Counted from the stretch's first letter, positions 19,005 through 28,902 are shown. The stretch is 64,000 nt of DNA from Acinetobacter guillouiae CIP 63.46 (GCF_000368145.1 NZ_KB849286.1:124001-188000), one strand, 5' to 3'. The notes: generated from the sequence alone by a model not told the origin. Translations and numbers: made by a program.

Positions 19005-20234
19005 ATGTTCGTTCGCTCAATTCTTGCTTTGAGTTTAAGCTGTTTATTAACAGGTACAGCTTTTGCTGCATCTACAGCTGAGCAACCTCTAACGCCTAAA
19101 AAAGTTGCTGCTCCCGTTGAAGATCCTATTGATCCACTTGCTATTGACAGTTCTGCTTCAAGTGTAGAAACACAGATAAGCCAGCAAGAGCAACAAGACT
19201 TAGACAAAGCTGCAAACACGCTACAAAATTTAGAAAAAACTGAGGATAAAAACTCAGGTACTGCTATTGCCCCATCGGCTCCACAGACCACGACTGCAAA
19301 AACGGCAAGCAATCCCAACGCGCCTAAAGCATCTTGGACTTTAGATGGAATCAACAATGCAGAATGGTACGAAAATATTGGCAAGGGTCAATTCCCTGTC
19401 TATGCTCGTGCCCATGTCATGTTAAATAATGCACATGCTTCACCTGGTGCAATTGATGGTTCAAGCGGTATGAATACGCTGAAAGCCATTGCTTCATTCC
19501 AACAAATGAATGGCATTAAACCAACGGGTGAGCTGACCAAAGAAACTTGGGATGCATTAATTTCTCAACAAGGCAATAAGCCTGCTTTTGTGGAATACAC
19601 GATAACTGCTGAAGATCTAAAAGGTCCTTATGCAAAATCAATTCCACGTGATTATGCTTTACAAGCAAAAATGCCAGGTTTGTATTACACCCGTGTCACC
19701 GAAATGCTGGGTGAAAAATTCCATATGGATGAAGAGTTCTTAAAGAAACTTAATCCTAAAGCAACATTTAACAAAGTTGGTGAAAAGATCGTTGTCACCA
19801 ATATCCGTAACGAATTGCCTGAAAATATCCATTTAATTGTGGCGCATAAAGGCGCGAAACAATTGTATTTATTTAATGCGCAAAACCAAATGGTCGGCTC
19901 ATTCCCTGCCACGATTGGTAGTTCTGATACGCCATCGCCAACAGGAACGTATAAAGTTACTGGTGTTGCACGCAACCCTTGGTATAGTTACTCGCCAAGT
20001 AACTTTGTACAAGGCAAAAACTTAAAACCATTATCATTACCACCTGGTCCAAATGCCCCTGTAGGGAATATCTGGATTGGCTTGAGTAAGAAATCATTTG
20101 GTATTCATGGTACGCCAAACCCATCTGCAATTTCGAAAACAGCTTCACATGGTTGTATTCGTTTGACCAACTGGGATGCCAATGACTTAGGTAAAAAAGT
20201 TAAATCAGGTGTAACGGTTAAATTCCTAGAATAA
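19005..20234 (+). CDS. L,D-transpeptidase with peptidoglycan-binding domain
   Basis: This is a periplasmic YkuD-family enzyme. It has a signal peptide (MFVRSILALSLSCLLTGTAFA), then a Thr/Ala/Gln-rich linker. A PG_binding_1-like region follows at about residues 130-190 (GSSGMNTLKAIASFQQMNGI...GELTKETWDALI), then the YkuD catalytic domain with the HGTP...SHGCIRL motif. The catalytic Cys is residue 384. It should form 3-3 cross-links or attach proteins to peptidoglycan. The ATG at 19005 is chosen because AAGG lies 9 nt upstream; the TTG three codons earlier is less likely. Confidence 0.9.
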   Translation: MFVRSILALSLSCLLTGTAFAASTAEQPLTPKKVAAPVEDPIDPLAIDSSASSVETQISQQEQQDLDKAANTLQNLEKTEDKNSGTAIAPSAPQTTTAKTASNPNAPKASWTLDGINNAEWYENIGKGQFPVYARAHVMLNNAHASPGAIDGSSGMNTLKAIASFQQMNGIKPTGELTKETWDALISQQGNKPAFVEYTITAEDLKGPYAKSIPRDYALQAKMPGLYYTRVTEMLGEKFHMDEEFLKKLNPKATFNKVGEKIVVTNIRNELPENIHLIVAHKGAKQLYLFNAQNQMVGSFPATIGSSDTPSPTGTYKVTGVARNPWYSYSPSNFVQGKNLKPLSLPPGPNAPVGNIWIGLSKKSFGIHGTPNPSAISKTASHGCIRLTNWDANDLGKKVKSGVTVKFLE

Positions 20235-20253
20235 TCTTATACTTGATGAAATG

Positions 20254-20281
20254 AAAACCAGTGTGCATACACTGGTTTTTT
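20254..20281 (+). terminator. L,D-transpeptidase gene terminator
   Basis: AAAACCAGTGT-GCAT-ACACTGGTTTT is an 11-bp stem followed by more T. Confidence 0.85.
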
Positions 20282-20408
20282 TATTGCAAAAGATAAAAAA
20301 CTGATCGTTCTAAAAACAAAACAATATGTTGCTATTTTGCTATTTCATCCCAATTACTTAAATATTAATATTCACTCATGTTAAAAAATAAAGAATTGGA
20401 GACTTGAG

Positions 20409-21098
20409 ATGAATACTTTTTTACATCACAGCGAAAACCGTGGTCACGTAAAAATGGGTTGGTTAGACACCAAACATAGTTTCTCTTTTGGTAGCTGGTA
20501 CGATCCTAAATATATGGGTGTTGGTTCTTTACGTGTAATCAATGATGATACCATTGCAGCACATAAAGGTTTCGGTACTCATCCACATGACAATATGGAA
20601 ATTTTGACCTGTGTGCTCAAAGGTACCATTTCACACAAAGACAGCATGGGAAATGAACGTCATATCCATGCCGGTGAATGGCAATTGATGAGTGCGGGTA
20701 CAGGTGTACAACACAGTGAAATCAACCAAGGTGATGAAGCCGTTCATATGCTACAAATTTGGGTGATTCCAAATGTTCAAGATGCTGAACCGAATTATCA
20801 ACAAATTGAACGTGATCCTAAAAAATCACCTAATGAATGGCAATTGATTGTGGGGCCAAATGACAATGCGCCGATGCATATTCGTCAAGATGCTGAAATT
20901 AAAGCGGCATATTTGGAAAAAGGTCACACACTTGAAGTGAAAGCAACCCAAAAATTTAACTATGTACATGTGATCGAAGGTGAGATTGATATTGCCGGTC
21001 AAGTCGTTAAAGCAGGTGATGCTTATTTATTTGACGAAGATTCAACACTCACTGCACATGAAGATAGCCAATTTATTTGGTTTGATTTAAACAGCTAA
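20409..21098 (+). CDS. Pirin family protein (quercetinase-like cupin)
   Basis: The 229-residue bicupin resembles YhhW. The N-terminal cupin carries the metal ligands in GTHPHDNMEIL and in GTGVQHSEIN (His, His, His, Glu). The second cupin is degenerate. Members are cytosolic metalloproteins, and some show quercetin 2,3-dioxygenase activity in vitro; the natural role is unclear. It is transcribed alone, and an oppositely oriented class II aldolase gene shares its terminator. Confidence 0.88.
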   Translation: MNTFLHHSENRGHVKMGWLDTKHSFSFGSWYDPKYMGVGSLRVINDDTIAAHKGFGTHPHDNMEILTCVLKGTISHKDSMGNERHIHAGEWQLMSAGTGVQHSEINQGDEAVHMLQIWVIPNVQDAEPNYQQIERDPKKSPNEWQLIVGPNDNAPMHIRQDAEIKAAYLEKGHTLEVKATQKFNYVHVIEGEIDIAGQVVKAGDAYLFDEDSTLTAHEDSQFIWFDLNS

Positions 21099-21110
21099 TC
21101 CGTATGCAAT

Positions 21111-21147
21111 AAAAAACCTCCGTATGCAATATATGGAGGTTTTTTTT
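21111..21147. terminator. Bidirectional terminator between pirin and aldolase genes
   Basis: AAAAAACCTCC and GGAGGTTTTTTT flank a 13-nt loop. The sequence CCGTATGCAATA occurs twice, 20 bp apart: once just before the hairpin and once spanning its loop, as a small tandem duplication. Confidence 0.8.
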
Positions 21148-21181
21148 ATGTCGAGCTTGTTGAATAAGTTAGCAGCAGTGT

Positions 21182-21934
21182 TTAAGCACAATAATCTTTT
21201 TTCTGATCTTTAATCAATGATAGAGCAGCATTCCAAGCGGCCTGAATAATTGGTTCAGCAGCATCACTTTCAAATTGCTTCACCGTATATTCACATATTT
21301 GCTTACTCGGATAATGCAGTTTTGAGCTACTCATGGCTTTGATCTGAACTTGACAAGCCCGTTCTAAAAAGTAAATTTCGTGAAATGCTCTTGCGATACT
21401 ATTACCAGTGGCGAGCAAACCATGATTACGTAAAATCATGCAACGGTAATTGCCCAAATCCTCAACCAAACGCTCTCGCTCTGCGGTGGAAAACGCGATG
21501 CCCTCATATTCATGATAAGCAATATTATTATAAAACTTCAGTGCATGTTGCGATAAAGGCAATAAACCTTTTTCTTGTGCAGACACCGCAATCCCGTCTG
21601 CCGTATGGGTATGAATAACACAGTGAATATCATCTTTGGCATGGTGTAAGGCAGAATGAATGACGAAGCCTGCGACATTGACCATCTTCCCTTGATCATA
21701 ATCGGCCACGATATTCCCTTCATGATCAATCTTCACCAAATCTGATGCTTTCATCTGATCAAATGTCACCCCATAGCGGTTAATCAGAAAATGATCAGGC
21801 TCATGCGGGACACGTAAACTGATATGGGTATCAATCAAATCGGTCATTCTATAGTGAGCAATCAAGCGATAAAGGGCTGCCAACTGACAACGTGCTTCCC
21901 ATTCAGCCTTATCAATATGCTTTGGATGTTTCAT
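21182..21934 (-). CDS. Class II aldolase/adducin family protein
   Basis: The 250-residue protein has the class II aldolase fold. It has a DLIDTHISLRVP strand, the zinc ligands in VIHTHTADG, a further His in LRNHGLLATG, and the YFLERACQVQ helix after it. Bacterial members catalyse retro-aldol or decarboxylation reactions on phosphorylated or hydroxy acids; this one lacks features that would fix the substrate. It has its own promoter region, upstream of which the DNA becomes very AT-rich. Confidence 0.85.
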   Translation of the reverse strand: MKHPKHIDKAEWEARCQLAALYRLIAHYRMTDLIDTHISLRVPHEPDHFLINRYGVTFDQMKASDLVKIDHEGNIVADYDQGKMVNVAGFVIHSALHHAKDDIHCVIHTHTADGIAVSAQEKGLLPLSQHALKFYNNIAYHEYEGIAFSTAERERLVEDLGNYRCMILRNHGLLATGNSIARAFHEIYFLERACQVQIKAMSSSKLHYPSKQICEYTVKQFESDAAEPIIQAAWNAALSLIKDQKKDYCA

Positions 21935-22259
21935 CCTAAAATCCTTTTTATTGCCAATGTATAAACATCATTACTTTTAGCGAGTGTTCAACAAATTAAC
22001 AAGTTTTAATTCGTGAATGGCAACTAAAGCATCAATTTCGGGGTTGCAGAATATAAAAAATCCAAACCAATAATTGAATATTGATTTGGATTAAAATTAT
22101 TAATTATCATATTTTTTATTATTATTTATATTTATCAAATTATTATAATAAAGATTTATATTTTGTTTGTTCTTATTAAAATAAAAAATTAAATTATTAT
22201 TTATTTTAATTCTTCATTATTGTTATAAAACGCCTTCATTCGTTGTTATAAGAATAGAT
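21935..22259. other. Very AT-rich gap
   Basis: No gene is visible. The stretch around 22080-22210 is almost pure A and T, unlike the flanking housekeeping DNA, and introduces the small accessory gene at 22260-22499. Confidence 0.5.
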
Positions 22260-22499
22260 TTAAATACTGAGCTGATAGAGCAATTTTTTACCCTTAAAAG
22301 TTAAATCCTTAATAAAAACAATATCCCTATTATCTAAGTAAGAAATAGCATCATCAATTTCAATGTAGTCTTCATCAATCAACCATGAAATATCCAATTC
22401 GTTTAAATCAACCATACCGACTAAGTAAATAGCCTGATTTTTATTTTGTCGATTTTGAATATTTTTTAGAATTTCGCGTATCTTAATCCAGTCTTTCAT
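22260..22499 (-). CDS. Small hypothetical protein (winged-helix-like)
   Basis: The 79-residue protein is acidic, with a helix-rich first half (IREILKNIQNRQNK) and an end (IKDLTFKGKKLLYQL) that resembles the wing and last helix of small DUF2513/YjcQ-like phage or accessory proteins. That resemblance is only in the pattern. It lies isolated in AT-rich DNA between the aldolase gene and the rut operon, which suggests acquired DNA. Function unknown. Confidence 0.5.
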   Translation of the reverse strand: MKDWIKIREILKNIQNRQNKNQAIYLVGMVDLNELDISWLIDEDYIEIDDAISYLDNRDIVFIKDLTFKGKKLLYQLSI

Positions 22500-22971
22500 A
22501 TTTTAAATCTCATCGTGCTTACAGGTTCTATTATATTTATTGGAGAATTAAATACTAGATAGAGAAATGCCCTATGCGACAAAATTTGTCGCATAGGGCA
22601 TCACTATAAAAAACCACAATATCTGTATAAATTTCATCCATAAATATGGATAAGAATTTCCCCTACAATCGCTTTAAAATTGCAATATGAAAGCTTGAAT
22701 TCACGCCCTATATTCTGTTCTCGTGCTTATAGTCAAACAAGGAAAAATCACATCTGCTTGTGGCACTTCTTACAAACTCACTGCAAGCGTCCCAATTTTT
22801 GTGCATGTGATTGACCTTTGCAAAATCACGATTGCATATTTCACTCGTGTACAAACTTTTGCTCAATGAGATGTCATACGTAATCCCATTCCCCACAACC
22901 AATGAATGCCACGCTTTTCACGGTAAAATCTGCTGTTTAATCATTTGAAGTCACAATCTTATCCCTTTGCC
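22500..22971. other. Gap with a 35-bp perfect palindrome
   Basis: Apart from the palindrome at 22567-22601 I see no supported gene. A 64-codon minus-strand frame at 22708-22902 begins with TTG and has no ribosome site, so I do not call it. Confidence 0.5.
22567..22601. repeat. 35-bp perfect inverted repeat (17-bp arms)
   Basis: The arms ATGCCCTATGCGACAAA and TTTGTCGCATAGGGCAT are exactly complementary, with a single base between them. As RNA this would be a near-continuous hairpin; as DNA it could be a recombination or protein-binding site. There is no adjacent T run on the plus strand. Confidence 0.75.
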
Positions 22972-24330
22972 TCAAGAAGACTGCGATAAGGACTTTTCAG
23001 CATCACTTGATTCTAGCTTGATCTCATCAGGCTGTTTTTCTCCACGATTTAAAAATAGATTTAATAAAATTGCGGCCAAAGTTGCTGTACCGATTCCACC
23101 AAGATCAAATGAACCAATATGTACACTAAAATTACCTGCTCCCATGATCAAGCTGACCGCAGCAATAATTAAGCTACTGTTTTTAGTGAAATCAATTTTG
23201 TTATCAATCCAAATCTTTGCACCAGCCACTGTGATTAAACCAAACACCACAATTGAAGCACCACCTAAAAGCGCAACAGGAATAGTACTAATTACAGCTC
23301 CAAATTTAGGTGATAAGCCCAACAAAATGGCAAAGATCCCAGCAATCACAAAGACAGTAGTTGAATAAATTTTAGTGACGGCCATAACCCCAATATTTTC
23401 AGCATAGGTGGTCATGCCTGTCCCACCAACAGAAGCTGATAAACTGGTACATACACCATCGGCAAAAAAAGCACGTCCCATATAAGGTGATAAATCACGG
23501 CCTGTCATTGCAGATACTGCTTTATAGTGACCTAAATTTTCAGCGACCAGAATTATTGCCACGGGCGCAATTAACAGCATGGCATTGGCATTAAACGTAG
23601 GTGCAACAAAATGTGGTAGGCCTAACCATGCAGCATTGCTAATGACTGCAAAATCGATAGCTTTGCCAAAGCCCATTACATTGGCAAGGATAAAATATAA
23701 GACATATGCACAGACCAAACCCAACAACAATAATAAGCGACGCATCATGCCTCGGGTAAATACAGCAATCGCACTGATACACAGAATGGTTAGAATTGCC
23801 ATCCAAGTATCAAATGAATTTGCTGAAACACTTTTAATGGTGACGGGTGCCAAATTTAGTCCAATGATCATCACGATTGCACCCGTAACAATCGGTGGCA
23901 TCAACTTTTCAATCCAACCTGTTCCAGTCTTCATGACAATTAAACCAATCGCGGCATACACTAAGCCACAAGCGATGGTCCCCCCCAAAGCCAAGGCAAT
24001 ATTCGGGTTTGATCCCACTCCAGCATAGCCTGTTGCAGCAGCGACAGCACCAATAAATGCAAAACTAGATCCAAGATAACTTGGCATTCTTCCACCTGTC
24101 ATCAAGAAGAATAGAATCGTGCCAATACCCGTGATAAATATGGTTAAATTGGGATCAAAGCCCATTAGCAAAGGGGCAAGAACCGTTGCACCAAACATTG
24201 CAAAAGCATGTTGCAAGCCCAAAACAATACTTTTTCCAGCAGGTAAATATTCATCAATTTGCACAGGGGTTTGATCTAAATTTCCTGTGTATGGTTTAAA
24301 TGATGTAAACCATGGTTCTTTTATCGCCAT
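22972..24330 (-). CDS. rutG: Pyrimidine permease RutG (uracil/xanthine family)
   Basis: The 452-residue inner-membrane transporter is of the nucleobase-ascorbate (NCS2) family. It has many hydrophobic helices and the typical segments QHAFAMFGATVLAPLL, GSSFAFIGAVAAATGY, VAENLGHYKAVSAMTGRD and GGTGMTTYAENIGVMAVTKIYS. It is the last gene of the minus-strand rutABCFG run and should import uracil or thymine for ring cleavage by RutA. Confidence 0.92.
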   Translation of the reverse strand: MAIKEPWFTSFKPYTGNLDQTPVQIDEYLPAGKSIVLGLQHAFAMFGATVLAPLLMGFDPNLTIFITGIGTILFFLMTGGRMPSYLGSSFAFIGAVAAATGYAGVGSNPNIALALGGTIACGLVYAAIGLIVMKTGTGWIEKLMPPIVTGAIVMIIGLNLAPVTIKSVSANSFDTWMAILTILCISAIAVFTRGMMRRLLLLLGLVCAYVLYFILANVMGFGKAIDFAVISNAAWLGLPHFVAPTFNANAMLLIAPVAIILVAENLGHYKAVSAMTGRDLSPYMGRAFFADGVCTSLSASVGGTGMTTYAENIGVMAVTKIYSTTVFVIAGIFAILLGLSPKFGAVISTIPVALLGGASIVVFGLITVAGAKIWIDNKIDFTKNSSLIIAAVSLIMGAGNFSVHIGSFDLGGIGTATLAAILLNLFLNRGEKQPDEIKLESSDAEKSLSQSS

Positions 24331-24354
24331 TTTCTAAGTCCCCATATTGAGAGA

Positions 24355-24924
24355 TCAACATACATTTTGAGGTTCACAGTAACTGCGTTTGAAATATAGA
24401 AGCGCATTTAAACTTGGGTTGTGACGAATTGCTTTGACCTGACAAAACAATACATCATGACTGCCGACCACTTGACTGGATACCACTTCACAATCAAATG
24501 AAATTAGGGCGTTATCTAACACGGGAGAACCTGTCACCAGTTCACTCCATTCAGCTTGTGCAAATCTCTGTTGCATCGGTGTTTTGCCACCAAAGAGATT
24601 CGACAATTCGGCTTGATTTGAACCCAATGTATTGACACATAAAACTTTATTTTCAGAAAAAACGTGATATACCGATGCAGCCCGATTGAGACATACCAAT
24701 AAGGTTGGAGGTGAATCCGTTACACTACACACTGCAGATGCAGTAAAACCTGCCTGCCCTGCATTACCTTTGGTGGTGATCACATTGACCGCAGCACCTA
24801 GATTAGACATACCTTGTCTAAAAATAGCTTGATCGATTTCTAAATGGACATTGGCTTCACACGGAGTGTTAAACTCAATTATTTCACCAGTAAGTGCACT
24901 TTCCTGTTTGATCATTTGCATCAT
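24355..24924 (-). CDS. rutF: FMN reductase RutF
   Basis: This 189-residue flavin reductase of the flavin-reductase-like (HpaC/RutF) family supplies reduced FMN to the RutA monooxygenase. Matching segments are [45 protein letters not shown] and [21 protein letters not shown], with a late [11 protein letters not shown]. It carries an N-terminal extension of about 25 residues relative to E. coli RutF. It lies between rutC and rutG. Confidence 0.92.
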   Translation of the reverse strand: MMQMIKQESALTGEIIEFNTPCEANVHLEIDQAIFRQGMSNLGAAVNVITTKGNAGQAGFTASAVCSVTDSPPTLLVCLNRAASVYHVFSENKVLCVNTLGSNQAELSNLFGGKTPMQQRFAQAEWSELVTGSPVLDNALISFDCEVVSSQVVGSHDVLFCQVKAIRHNPSLNALLYFKRSYCEPQNVC

Positions 24925-25015
24925 GACGCTCCCACCCCAATGCGCAAATGTTCATCGAGGTTAAAATTATTTTTGAAAAAAATGATTAAAACGCATAGAC
25001 AAATCTAGACATGCT

Positions 25016-25399
25016 TTATCCCACATGTGCTACAGATGCAATTTCTACTAAAGCTTCAGGTTTAACTAGTCCGACCTGTACACAATATCGAGCGGGTTTA
25101 TCATTGGGAAAATATTCAGCATAGACCACATTTACTGCAGCATAATCTGCCCAATCTTTGACGAATATTGAGTTAAAGGTAATATCATCCATTGTCCCAC
25201 CTGCAGTTTCGATGACGCTTTTAATGGTTTCTAAAATATGCCGGGTTTGCCCTGCGGCATCACCGACACAGACCACATCATTATTTTCATCAAAAGCCAA
25301 CGTACCTGAGACATAAACAATATTGTCTGCCTTGGTTGCTGGCACATAAGGTGCTAGGGGCTTAGCTGTACCTATTGGGATCACAACTTGTTTCGACAT
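25016..25399 (-). CDS. rutC: RutC, RidA-family aminoacrylate deaminase
   Basis: The 127-residue YjgF/YER057c/UK114 protein is thought to act on 3-aminoacrylate released by RutB. It has the family features [44 protein letters not shown], and [10 protein letters not shown] with the conserved arginine, ending in VEIASVAHV. Length is normal. It lies third in the rut operon. Confidence 0.93.
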   Translation of the reverse strand: MSKQVVIPIGTAKPLAPYVPATKADNIVYVSGTLAFDENNDVVCVGDAAGQTRHILETIKSVIETAGGTMDDITFNSIFVKDWADYAAVNVVYAEYFPNDKPARYCVQVGLVKPEALVEIASVAHVG

Positions 25400-25487
25400 T
25401 TTAAATTCCTTTATTTTTCCTTAAAGCATCTTCGCCATAGACTTCAATACTAGATATGGCAAAAGACAAATAACCAGTTTAAAACCA

Positions 25488-26273
25488 CTAAGCCGATTGA
25501 CTGAAAGTCACAGAATTTGGCTGTGCCTGTTGAGTATTAAAAGCCTTTACAAATGACGCCGTGTCAGACACCCATCCAAAAAAAGTTTGAATGTTATATA
25601 AGGCTGCCTCTTGCGCTGTTTGAGGACCCGCTTGATAACATGCATCTTTAAGCGCCACACCAAAGTATTCCAAGAAAAAACCATCTCTGAGGGTTGATTC
25701 CACACAAACATTGGTGGCAATACCCACGAAAACTAAATTTCGAATACCACGGGCACGTAAAATGCTGTCCAGCGCTGTATTAAAAAAGCCGCTATAGCGT
25801 GGTTTCTCGATCACAATGTCTTGAGCTTGAGGCCTTAACTCATCAATTAATGCAAAATCCCAACCTCCTTTTGCCAATAATTTGCCTTGTAAGTCAGGAT
25901 TTTTACGCATGGTTTTTAAGGCATTGGATTTATGAAAGTTAGGAGAACCTAGGCCACCTGCTTCTACATATTGCTGATCCCATCCGTTTTGGAAATAGAT
26001 CACTTGGATGCCCGCGGTATGTGCTGCATCAATGCTTTTTTTAATATTGGCAACCACAGGTTGAGTGGCTGAAACATCAAAACCAGCCAAATCTAAATAA
26101 CCACCAATTGAGGTATAGGCATTTTGCATATCAATCACAATAAGCGCCGTTTGTTCTGGTGCAAGCTGAATTGATTCTGGTTCTGCTTTTAAAACTCTGC
26201 CCGTTCCTGCATGTGCGGTAAAATCTGTACAGACCAGATGTTCTACAGCTTTAGCGTCATTCATCATACTCAT
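25488..26273 (-). CDS. rutB: Ureidoacrylate amidohydrolase RutB
   Basis: This isochorismatase-like cysteine hydrolase releases aminoacrylate and carbamate from ureidoacrylate. The catalytic triad lies in [11 protein letters not shown] (Asp), the central Lys region, and [14 protein letters not shown] (Cys). The segment [22 protein letters not shown] is near-identical to the E. coli protein as I recall it. I place the start at the ATG at 26273, because its ATGA overlaps the rutA stop codon, giving 261 residues. A longer frame reaches 26333 but lies inside rutA. Confidence 0.93.
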   Translation of the reverse strand: MSMMNDAKAVEHLVCTDFTAHAGTGRVLKAEPESIQLAPEQTALIVIDMQNAYTSIGGYLDLAGFDVSATQPVVANIKKSIDAAHTAGIQVIYFQNGWDQQYVEAGGLGSPNFHKSNALKTMRKNPDLQGKLLAKGGWDFALIDELRPQAQDIVIEKPRYSGFFNTALDSILRARGIRNLVFVGIATNVCVESTLRDGFFLEYFGVALKDACYQAGPQTAQEAALYNIQTFFGWVSDTASFVKAFNTQQAQPNSVTFSQSA

Positions 26274-27382
26274 GCGCTTTTCTCCAAAATGGGTTGAGCT
26301 GATTGATAGCTTACAACAACCTCCTGACGGCAAGTCATCAAGGGCTGAATACGTTGTCCAAAATCCTCAACCCCTTGTATAAAATCATCAAAAGTTAAAA
26401 GAATCCCTTCAGTACCTTGAATTGTAGAAATTTGGTCCAGCATCTTGGCCACATTTTCATAAGAACCGACAATTGTTCCCATGTTGATATTGACGGGTGA
26501 AACACTTGAAGCCATTTGACGAATATTGGTATCTGTACCCGATGTTTGATCTTTACCGCCTTGGTTCATTAACCAATTAATCGCCTCTAGATCTGCACCT
26601 TGGTTATAGTTCTCCCATTTCGCCATGGCGTGTTGATCTGTCTCTGCGGCAATCACCATAAACAAAACATAAGTTTGTACATCTCTTCCAGTTTGGTCGG
26701 TATGTACTTTTAAACGGTCATTGATTTCAGCGTAGGCGGTTGGTGTATTTAACCCTTTACCAAAGACAAAATTATAATCTGCATATTTTGCAGAGAACGC
26801 TAATCCCGCATCAGACTGGCCTGCACAAATAATTTTCATCTCTGCTTGTGGCATTGGCTTTACTTGGCAATCCTCCATTTGGAAGAACTCGCCTTTAAAA
26901 TCAGATGCTCCAGTTGCCCAAAGCTCACGTAAAATTTCGACATATTCAGATAAATAATCATAACGTTTAGAGAAATAATCATTCCCTGGCCATAGTCCCA
27001 TTTGGGTATATTCTGGTGGTTGCCATCCCGTCACAACATTTAGCCCAAAACGTCCATTTGAAATTGAATCAATCGTTGACGCCATACGTGCCACGATGGC
27101 TGGCGGCATCACCAAAGTCGCGGCTGTCGCAAAAATTTTAATTTTACTGGTGACTGCGGCCAAACCTGCCATTAATGTAAACGTTTCTAAGTTATAATCC
27201 CAAAATTCAGTTTTACCACCAAAACCACGCATTTTAATCATGGACAATGCAAAATCAAAACCATAATGTTCTGCACGTTGTACAATCTGTTTATTTAACT
27301 CAAATGTTGGCTTATATTGCGGTGCATTTTCTGAAAGCAACCAGCCATTATTTCCAATCGGACAAAACACACCAATTTTCAT
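26270..27382 (-). CDS. rutA: Pyrimidine oxygenase RutA
   Basis: This flavin-dependent, luciferase-like monooxygenase opens the uracil ring between N3 and C4. The 370-residue protein starts [29 protein letters not shown] and has [39 protein letters not shown] and [21 protein letters not shown], all standard for RutA. It is the first gene of the operon and has a sigma-54-type promoter about 85 nt upstream with an NtrC-like site behind it, matching the NtrC control known for E. coli rut. Confidence 0.95.
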   Translation of the reverse strand: MKIGVFCPIGNNGWLLSENAPQYKPTFELNKQIVQRAEHYGFDFALSMIKMRGFGGKTEFWDYNLETFTLMAGLAAVTSKIKIFATAATLVMPPAIVARMASTIDSISNGRFGLNVVTGWQPPEYTQMGLWPGNDYFSKRYDYLSEYVEILRELWATGASDFKGEFFQMEDCQVKPMPQAEMKIICAGQSDAGLAFSAKYADYNFVFGKGLNTPTAYAEINDRLKVHTDQTGRDVQTYVLFMVIAAETDQHAMAKWENYNQGADLEAINWLMNQGGKDQTSGTDTNIRQMASSVSPVNINMGTIVGSYENVAKMLDQISTIQGTEGILLTFDDFIQGVEDFGQRIQPLMTCRQEVVVSYQSAQPILEKSA

Positions 27383-27466
27383 AGCTAAACCTCACTGGAC
27401 AAAAAATATTCTAAAAAACATCTGATCAAAAATTTAAAACTTCACTCAACTTATAATTATTAATAA

Positions 27467-27482
27467 TGCATAGTGCATGCCA
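27467..27482 (-). promoter_or_regulatory. Sigma-54-type promoter of rutABCFG
   Basis: On the minus strand TGGCATGCACTATGCA fits TGGCAC-N5-TTGCA with GG and GC correctly spaced. The predicted start near 27455 leaves a leader of about 73 nt. Confidence 0.7.
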
Positions 27483-27576
27483 CTAAATTTAATGTATTGT
27501 TTTTATTATTAAAATTTTAATTATTATTTTTTATTTTACCTTTTGGTAAAATTTATGAATTTCTTAAGTAAAAAAT

Positions 27577-27593
27577 TAAACTAAAATAGTGCA
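27577..27593 (-). promoter_or_regulatory. NtrC-like activator site upstream of rutA
   Basis: On the minus strand TGCACTATTTTAGTTTA matches 15 of 17 positions of the NtrC consensus TGCACYAWWWTRGTGCA. It lies about 95 bp behind the sigma-54 promoter, a usual enhancer distance. Confidence 0.55.
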
Positions 27594-27650
27594 TAAATGC
27601 ATCATTTTAGATCATTGAAATTTCTAAATCGAATTTAACAAAAAATAAAA

Positions 27651-27670
27651 AACCGCATAAAAATGCGGTT
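27651..27670 (-). terminator. Terminator downstream of rutD
   Basis: AACCGCAT-aaaa-ATGCGGTT is followed on the minus strand by TTTTTTA. It is the first terminator-like hairpin after rutD. Confidence 0.65.
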
Positions 27671-28101
27671 CGATAGCATAACAATTTTCGTTTAATCAAC
27701 CAGTATTTTAATAAAATAAATAACCTATTAAAAATCAAAATTAAAACCGCAATTAAAACCATAACAAAATCAATATTTATAATATTTTACAAGCACCCTC
27801 AACAGCTAATCGAAGCTATCTTGCATATATTTTTTATGACCACCATAACCAATATTAATAATCATATTTGCAGCCGTCATGTTTTTTTCTATATTTCATT
27901 TCCTAAAGAAAGCGCTGGCTTTTATCCTACTTTGGCCTCAGATGTCGTCAAAAATATAAATCGTGCAGGACAACGATTGGCAGAAGTAGGCCCCATTTTT
28001 ACTACATCATAAATCTGCTCAGTGCTGATTATTTTATCTAACTAGCCATTATAGTTATGGCTGCTAAGCACAATTGATTTATATTCATATTTAGGTTCTG
28101 G

Positions 28102-28902
28102 TCATAAAACCTCTTCTACTAAATTTTGAATTAAAATCTGATTGACTGTCTTACTTTCTGTTACAGAGGATGCATGTGCTCCTGTTTCCAACAGTGTTAA
28201 TACGCCATGCCCCAATGCTTTTTTAAGATCGATACTCTTTTGATAAGGCACTAAAAAATCATCTTTGTTGGCAATATAATACACATCCGTTTTTGCCAAA
28301 GCTGCGACATGTTCAGGTAAAATTTTAAAATTCATCAATGCATTCATACGTACCAATACATTGTTGATGGGTGGGAAATCATCGAATCCAGAATTTTCAA
28401 TATCCTGAATTTTTTGAATATGTTTTGAAATATAGGCAGGCGGATATAGGAATAAAGCTTGTACCCGTATATAAGCTTCAACACCTACATTTTCTAATAA
28501 AGTAATACGTGCCTGAAAACACTTTTGTGTATGCGGATCAAGTGCATCCCAAGCATTAATAAAAGTAAGACTGGTTAATGATATATCTGTGTTCTGAACC
28601 AAAACCGCCAATTCTGCCCCGATGACCGCGCCCAAAGCATGTCCAATAAAATGGCATTGTTTGATCTGTTGTTGTTGCAGAATATCGAGAATTTGTTTTG
28701 CCATATTTTTGATTGAGTATGATGTTGGCAATGCATCAGAATCTGCATGACAACCTTCTTGGTCATAAACAAGCACTTGAAAATATTGGGTTAATGTTTC
28801 AATTTGTGGTTGCCAGAATGAGGCGTGCCCGCCTAAACCTGAAGATAAAACGACAATTTCAGCATCTTGCTGAGTAACACAAGGAAAAATTCGATAGCTC
28901 AT
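28102..28902 (-). CDS. rutD: RutD, alpha/beta hydrolase of pyrimidine catabolism
   Basis: The 266-residue alpha/beta hydrolase aligns by eye with RutD: VVLSSGLGGHASFWQPQIETL, FQVLVYDQEG, YSIKNMAKQILDIL, the nucleophile elbow region FIGHALGAVIG (Ala in place of the usual Ser, as in E. coli RutD), and a late GAHASSVTE with the catalytic-type His. It is proposed to speed aminoacrylate or carbamate hydrolysis. It lies 719 bp upstream of rutA on the same strand, outside the compact rutABCFG run, so it is probably transcribed separately. Confidence 0.85.
   Translation of the reverse strand: MSYRIFPCVTQQDAEIVVLSSGLGGHASFWQPQIETLTQYFQVLVYDQEGCHADSDALPTSYSIKNMAKQILDILQQQQIKQCHFIGHALGAVIGAELAVLVQNTDISLTSLTFINAWDALDPHTQKCFQARITLLENVGVEAYIRVQALFLYPPAYISKHIQKIQDIENSGFDDFPPINNVLVRMNALMNFKILPEHVAALAKTDVYYIANKDDFLVPYQKSIDLKKALGHGVLTLLETGAHASSVTESKTVNQILIQNLVEEVL

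Larger units (their letters stand above)
27383..28101. other. 719-bp gap between rutA and rutD
   Basis: It holds the rutA promoter elements (27467-27482 and 27577-27593), a minus-strand terminator (27651-27670) and otherwise AT-rich DNA. A plus-strand frame at 27821-28012 is not convincing. No rutE was found here. Confidence 0.55.

Noticed and set aside
22708-22902. 64-codon minus-strand frame upstream of the small accessory gene
   Set aside because: It starts with TTG, has no ribosome site and lies in a gap with irregular composition; I could not recognise any family, so it is not called.
27821-28012. 63-codon plus-strand frame between rutA and rutD
   Set aside because: No ribosome site, no family, and it overlaps an AT-rich gap between two minus-strand genes; it may be a gene relic, but the evidence is too thin.
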